Shown in pieces: positions 60,850 through 64,000 of a stretch of DNA of 64,000 bases (position 1 is its first letter; each line of letters begins with the position of its first letter). The notes under the pieces were generated by a model. It saw only the letters and a list, made by a program, of their open reading frames with translations, had not been told where the DNA came from and did no database searches. A program made the position numbers and the translations under genes. The stretch comes from Gymnorhina tibicen (lineage: Eukaryota; Chordata; Aves; Passeriformes; Artamidae): contig VXAZ01003471.1 of the NCBI GenBank assembly GCA_013399875.1, positions 2,150,364 to 2,214,363 on the forward strand. The letters run 5' to 3'.

Positions 60850-63800
60850 TCCTCTTCAGGTTAAAAAAGAAAGATTATCTAGACACAAATACCATCTGGA
60901 ATACCATGAGCAAAGATGTTCTTATGTGGCAATCACTGTGAAATACATAATAATGTAGACACGTACACTTTTGTTTGTATTTTTTGCAACCTCAATGTCT
61001 TCACAGATATAATTGGCATTGCTCCTTAATCCCAGAGAAACTCTTTTCTTTTAGTAAGTACTACTCTTAACAAGCCAAATACCTTCAGTTATTTTAACCA
61101 CTGCTGAGTCTGGAAAGACAGCTCACTTGTAAGCAGACAGTGTCAGTGTTACAATCACAAGCAGAAACACTGAGTAAGGATATGCTGAGACCCAATGAGT
61201 TCAGTAGGGCTCCATACGTATTTTCAGCTTGCAGAAATCTTATAACTAGTGATAGATGAGTTGGGAAAACACAGCTTCTATCTCAAACACAGCTGAAGCC
61301 CGGGATCAGAAGTTACCAAAAGAATCTTTCTACTTCTAAACTGTAGAAATACCTTATAAAATGATTGGAGAAAGCTAAACATAAAAGTAATGTACCTCCT
61401 TTCAAGCCTTCTAAAACAGGCTGTCTTATTACAGCTTGTTCAGTTTTATCAAAATTACTTTAAAATCTTAAGACACTGAGGACGTTTTTCTCAAAATCAC
61501 ATAATATTCTTTCACACTTCTGGAGCAGAAAGCAATTTTTAAAGCTTGACCACAGTGTGGCTCAAGTGAGGGCTGCTGTTTTTTTCTGCCAGAAGCAACA
61601 CACTGGGGGAAAAAAAGTGAACTATATATGGGAGATGCTGGATTAGCAGCCAGTGAACTGTTGTAATGACCCATTGCAGCAACTCTGTGGCCTTGCTATC
61701 TCGAGCCATTAATCACCAAAGTTTCAGCATCCTCTCTAGCACAGGTCAGTCAGCTGATGTGTAAAACACCATATAATCATGCTGTGCAGGCTTGTGCTTT
61801 AGGGCTGAAATTCAGGATTACAGTTGAAGATAATCCATTCAGGATTTGGAAGCCTTTGTGCTTTTTATTTCTACTGCAGAATGCATTTATTTGACTGCAA
61901 ACCAAGCCAGAAGAAGCACAGAAACCCTGTGACCATGTCACTGATTTTGGCTTCCTCTCCATCTCTGGACATTGAGACTGTTAGCTGCACTTCAGTGAAG
62001 CTGAGTATTTGTAAGCCAAATTGTCTCTCACATCCCCTGTCTGCAATTCAAGAATGGTCCTAAGACTTATTTTCAGTTTTCCACTGCAAAGTCAGCAGCA
62101 GGACTTTTCCTCTGGAGATCCTATTAGAGCAGCAGTTGCTGGGGTTGCAGCAGATGTACTTAAAATGCATTTATGTGATTTTGTTTCTGTGCGATTCCTC
62201 TCCTACCATGCACTCCCTGCAAAAAGGGCTGCAATTAGTGCTACTCAGTGCACTGTGGATATCTCTATTTAATTAGTGTTGTTAAATTACATGGCAAAAA
62301 AAAGCAACTCCTCCTCTCCTTTCATGTCCATGAAGGGTCCCACAGACAGCAGAACCAGTATCTTCCTGGAAAACAAAGTTTTATGACATCAGACAGGAGT
62401 TGCATATCACTTAACATACTACAGACAGGCTCTACAGACTCGTGTGTGACTGGAGACAGAAGCAAGAGCCTGAGGAGAGCAAACTGCAGTTCTTAGAGTC
62501 AGAGCTCATACACTGTTGATTTCTTTCAGCCCTGTTGCTGGATCAGTACTGTCTTGAACAAGGATTACTTTTTTTCCCTATTTCTGTACTCACTATATTT
62601 ATTTCCAAATACTAAGTTTGGACAAGGTACAGAGGAGTCATTGTTGAGTGTCCAATTAGCACAACAACAGGAGACCTACTATTCAAAACAATGAGTAGGA
62701 AGTAACTTTTGGACATATTTTTAAATTCCATGATCTTAAAACATGATCTCTCACTAATGCATCCCACTTTCAAGAAGATGCGGATTCTAGTACTCCATTC
62801 CATTAGTGTTATCAGCTTGCTTGGAACCCAAATAAAATAACTTTATTGCAAGCATTTCACTACTGAAGCTGAATTTTTCATTACTGTTGTTTCCTTTACA
62901 TCAAACTGACCTTCTCTAAGAGCTATATATCTTTGCCTGGTTTAGAAGTACTGGTTCCAACCCAGCACATAAGAGTGGTGCTATTCTGCAACAAAATTGT
63001 ACAGTGCAAGGAAATGAGAGGGGGGTCTTCTCCATCTGGCAGATGATCCTTAGAAGTGGAAAAGAAGATGTGCAGGCTTATGCTATTAAACTTTTTGAGT
63101 TCAAATGGGATCCAGCTGTTTGGGATCCACAGCATTCTTGCAGTTTAACTATTTACAGTATGTATACTTTCAATCCTTTTATTTTTGTTTACTTTAATTG
63201 TTGGGCCTGAGATCATAAACGCCTCAGTCTTTCAAACGTGAAGTGCAGCTCTTAGTAATTTGTTCTAATCAACTGCAGTAAGAAATGTCTGCTCCATAAC
63301 CTTGAATGCTTTTTCTCTCCCTTGACAACAGAATAGACCTCTTACAAAAAAATAAACATCTGGTTTGAATTGAACATCAAATTGCAGTTGCTTTAAGTGC
63401 CAACTATTAAATTACCTCAAATGTTTTATGTTTGAACGTGATTTTTCAAGACAGCTAAATTTTTTAACTGTAGCACAAATGTACATTTAAAATTGCTTTA
63501 GAAGGTTAAATCCCTTGAACATAGGGGGTTTTTTTAAATCATGTGTAGTTTGGTCACTCTTCTTGCTTTCCATGTACAGAAATTATTATTGAGACAGGTT
63601 TTTATACAACCAAATATGCCTCATCAGATGGTAACAGGAATCAAAGCTTTATCTAGAACTCAGGGACTTAATTCTGAACTCTGGAACAATAGGTAGGAAC
63701 AATAGTGTCCAGAACTTACTAAGTCAAGTAAAAAAAATCATATGGACCAAGATTACAGTCTGCATTTTCATCAGGAAGCTGAGCATTAAAACTCATATCT

Positions 63801-64000
63801 AAGACTTCCTTCATCTGAAAAAAGCCAACCCTCTTTCCTTATCTAGCATTATTTTCTGGAGATGAGTTTTACAGTCTGATTTGCATGAGCATTTCAAATT
63901 TACAGCTTTACATAAATGTTGCTATTTTCCTGAAACTACCCAGTTCTTAATCCACCACATTTTTGCAAGAGAGATTTTTCTTTTCATTTTTTTCTTTTTT
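60850..64000. other. Intergenic, no gene seen
   Basis: No coding or RNA gene is recognisable on either strand in the last 3.1 kb. It is AT-rich, ends in a T-rich run, and shows no CR1 or LTR signature. Confidence 0.6.

Noticed and set aside
60480..60941. 153-codon open frame
   Set aside because: It is explained by the GC-rich island; no motif, and the opposite strand is open as well.
30506..64000. A second protein-coding gene, such as the gene next to CREB5 in other vertebrates
   Set aside because: No long open frame, exon series or leucine-rich-repeat motif is visible in the downstream 33 kb, so any neighbour lies beyond the window.
1..64000. CRISPR arrays, operons, ribosome binding sites, tRNA or rRNA genes
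   Set aside because: The window is vertebrate nuclear DNA. No tRNA A/B box cloverleaf, rRNA signature or spaced direct-repeat array was seen.

Overview
The window looks like nuclear DNA from a bird. It is about 42% GC, intron-rich and sparsely coding. It carries CR1-type LINE fragments with the typical short ATTCTATG-type 3' tails, plus a solo endogenous-retrovirus LTR of a kind common in birds. The only protein-coding gene I can support is the 3' part of CREB5, a bZIP transcription factor of the ATF2/ATF7/CREB5 group, on the + strand. Species cannot be fixed from the sequence.

Layout. Bases 1-15683 are the end of a long CREB5 intron, holding a CR1 copy (about 3875-4772), a 594-bp solo LTR in antisense (8389-8982) and weak MIR-like remnants. 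Four CREB5 coding exons follow: 15684-16010 (histidine-rich linker), 21164-21391 (basic region and first half of the leucine zipper), 22385-22493 (rest of the zipper) and 23639-23802 (C-terminus and stop). Splice phases agree throughout and the joined frame gives about the last 275 residues of CREB5. A 3'UTR of about 6.7 kb runs from 23803 to a poly(A) signal at 30483-30488. It contains a 26-base assembly gap and a run of 44 T.

From about 30.5 kb to the end there is no recognisable protein gene. This stretch holds a GC-rich CpG-island-like block with a pentamer repeat (about 38050-38900), CR1 fragments (39449-39499, 39868-40690, 59730-60490), a perfect three-copy 72-bp tandem repeat (48093-48308), a 38-bp perfect palindrome (49379-49416), a very old CR1-like fragment (about 53870-54680) and a second small GC-rich island next to a CR1 tail (60500-60800). 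Much of the rest is probably regulatory or neutral flank of CREB5.

I found no clear new protein system. The observations most worth checking are the orphan CpG island with a TATA box and a consensus splice donor at 38 kb, the weak splice donor after the histidine-rich exon that could allow a CREB5 form lacking bZIP, the 72-bp tandem repeat, and the palindrome at 49.4 kb.
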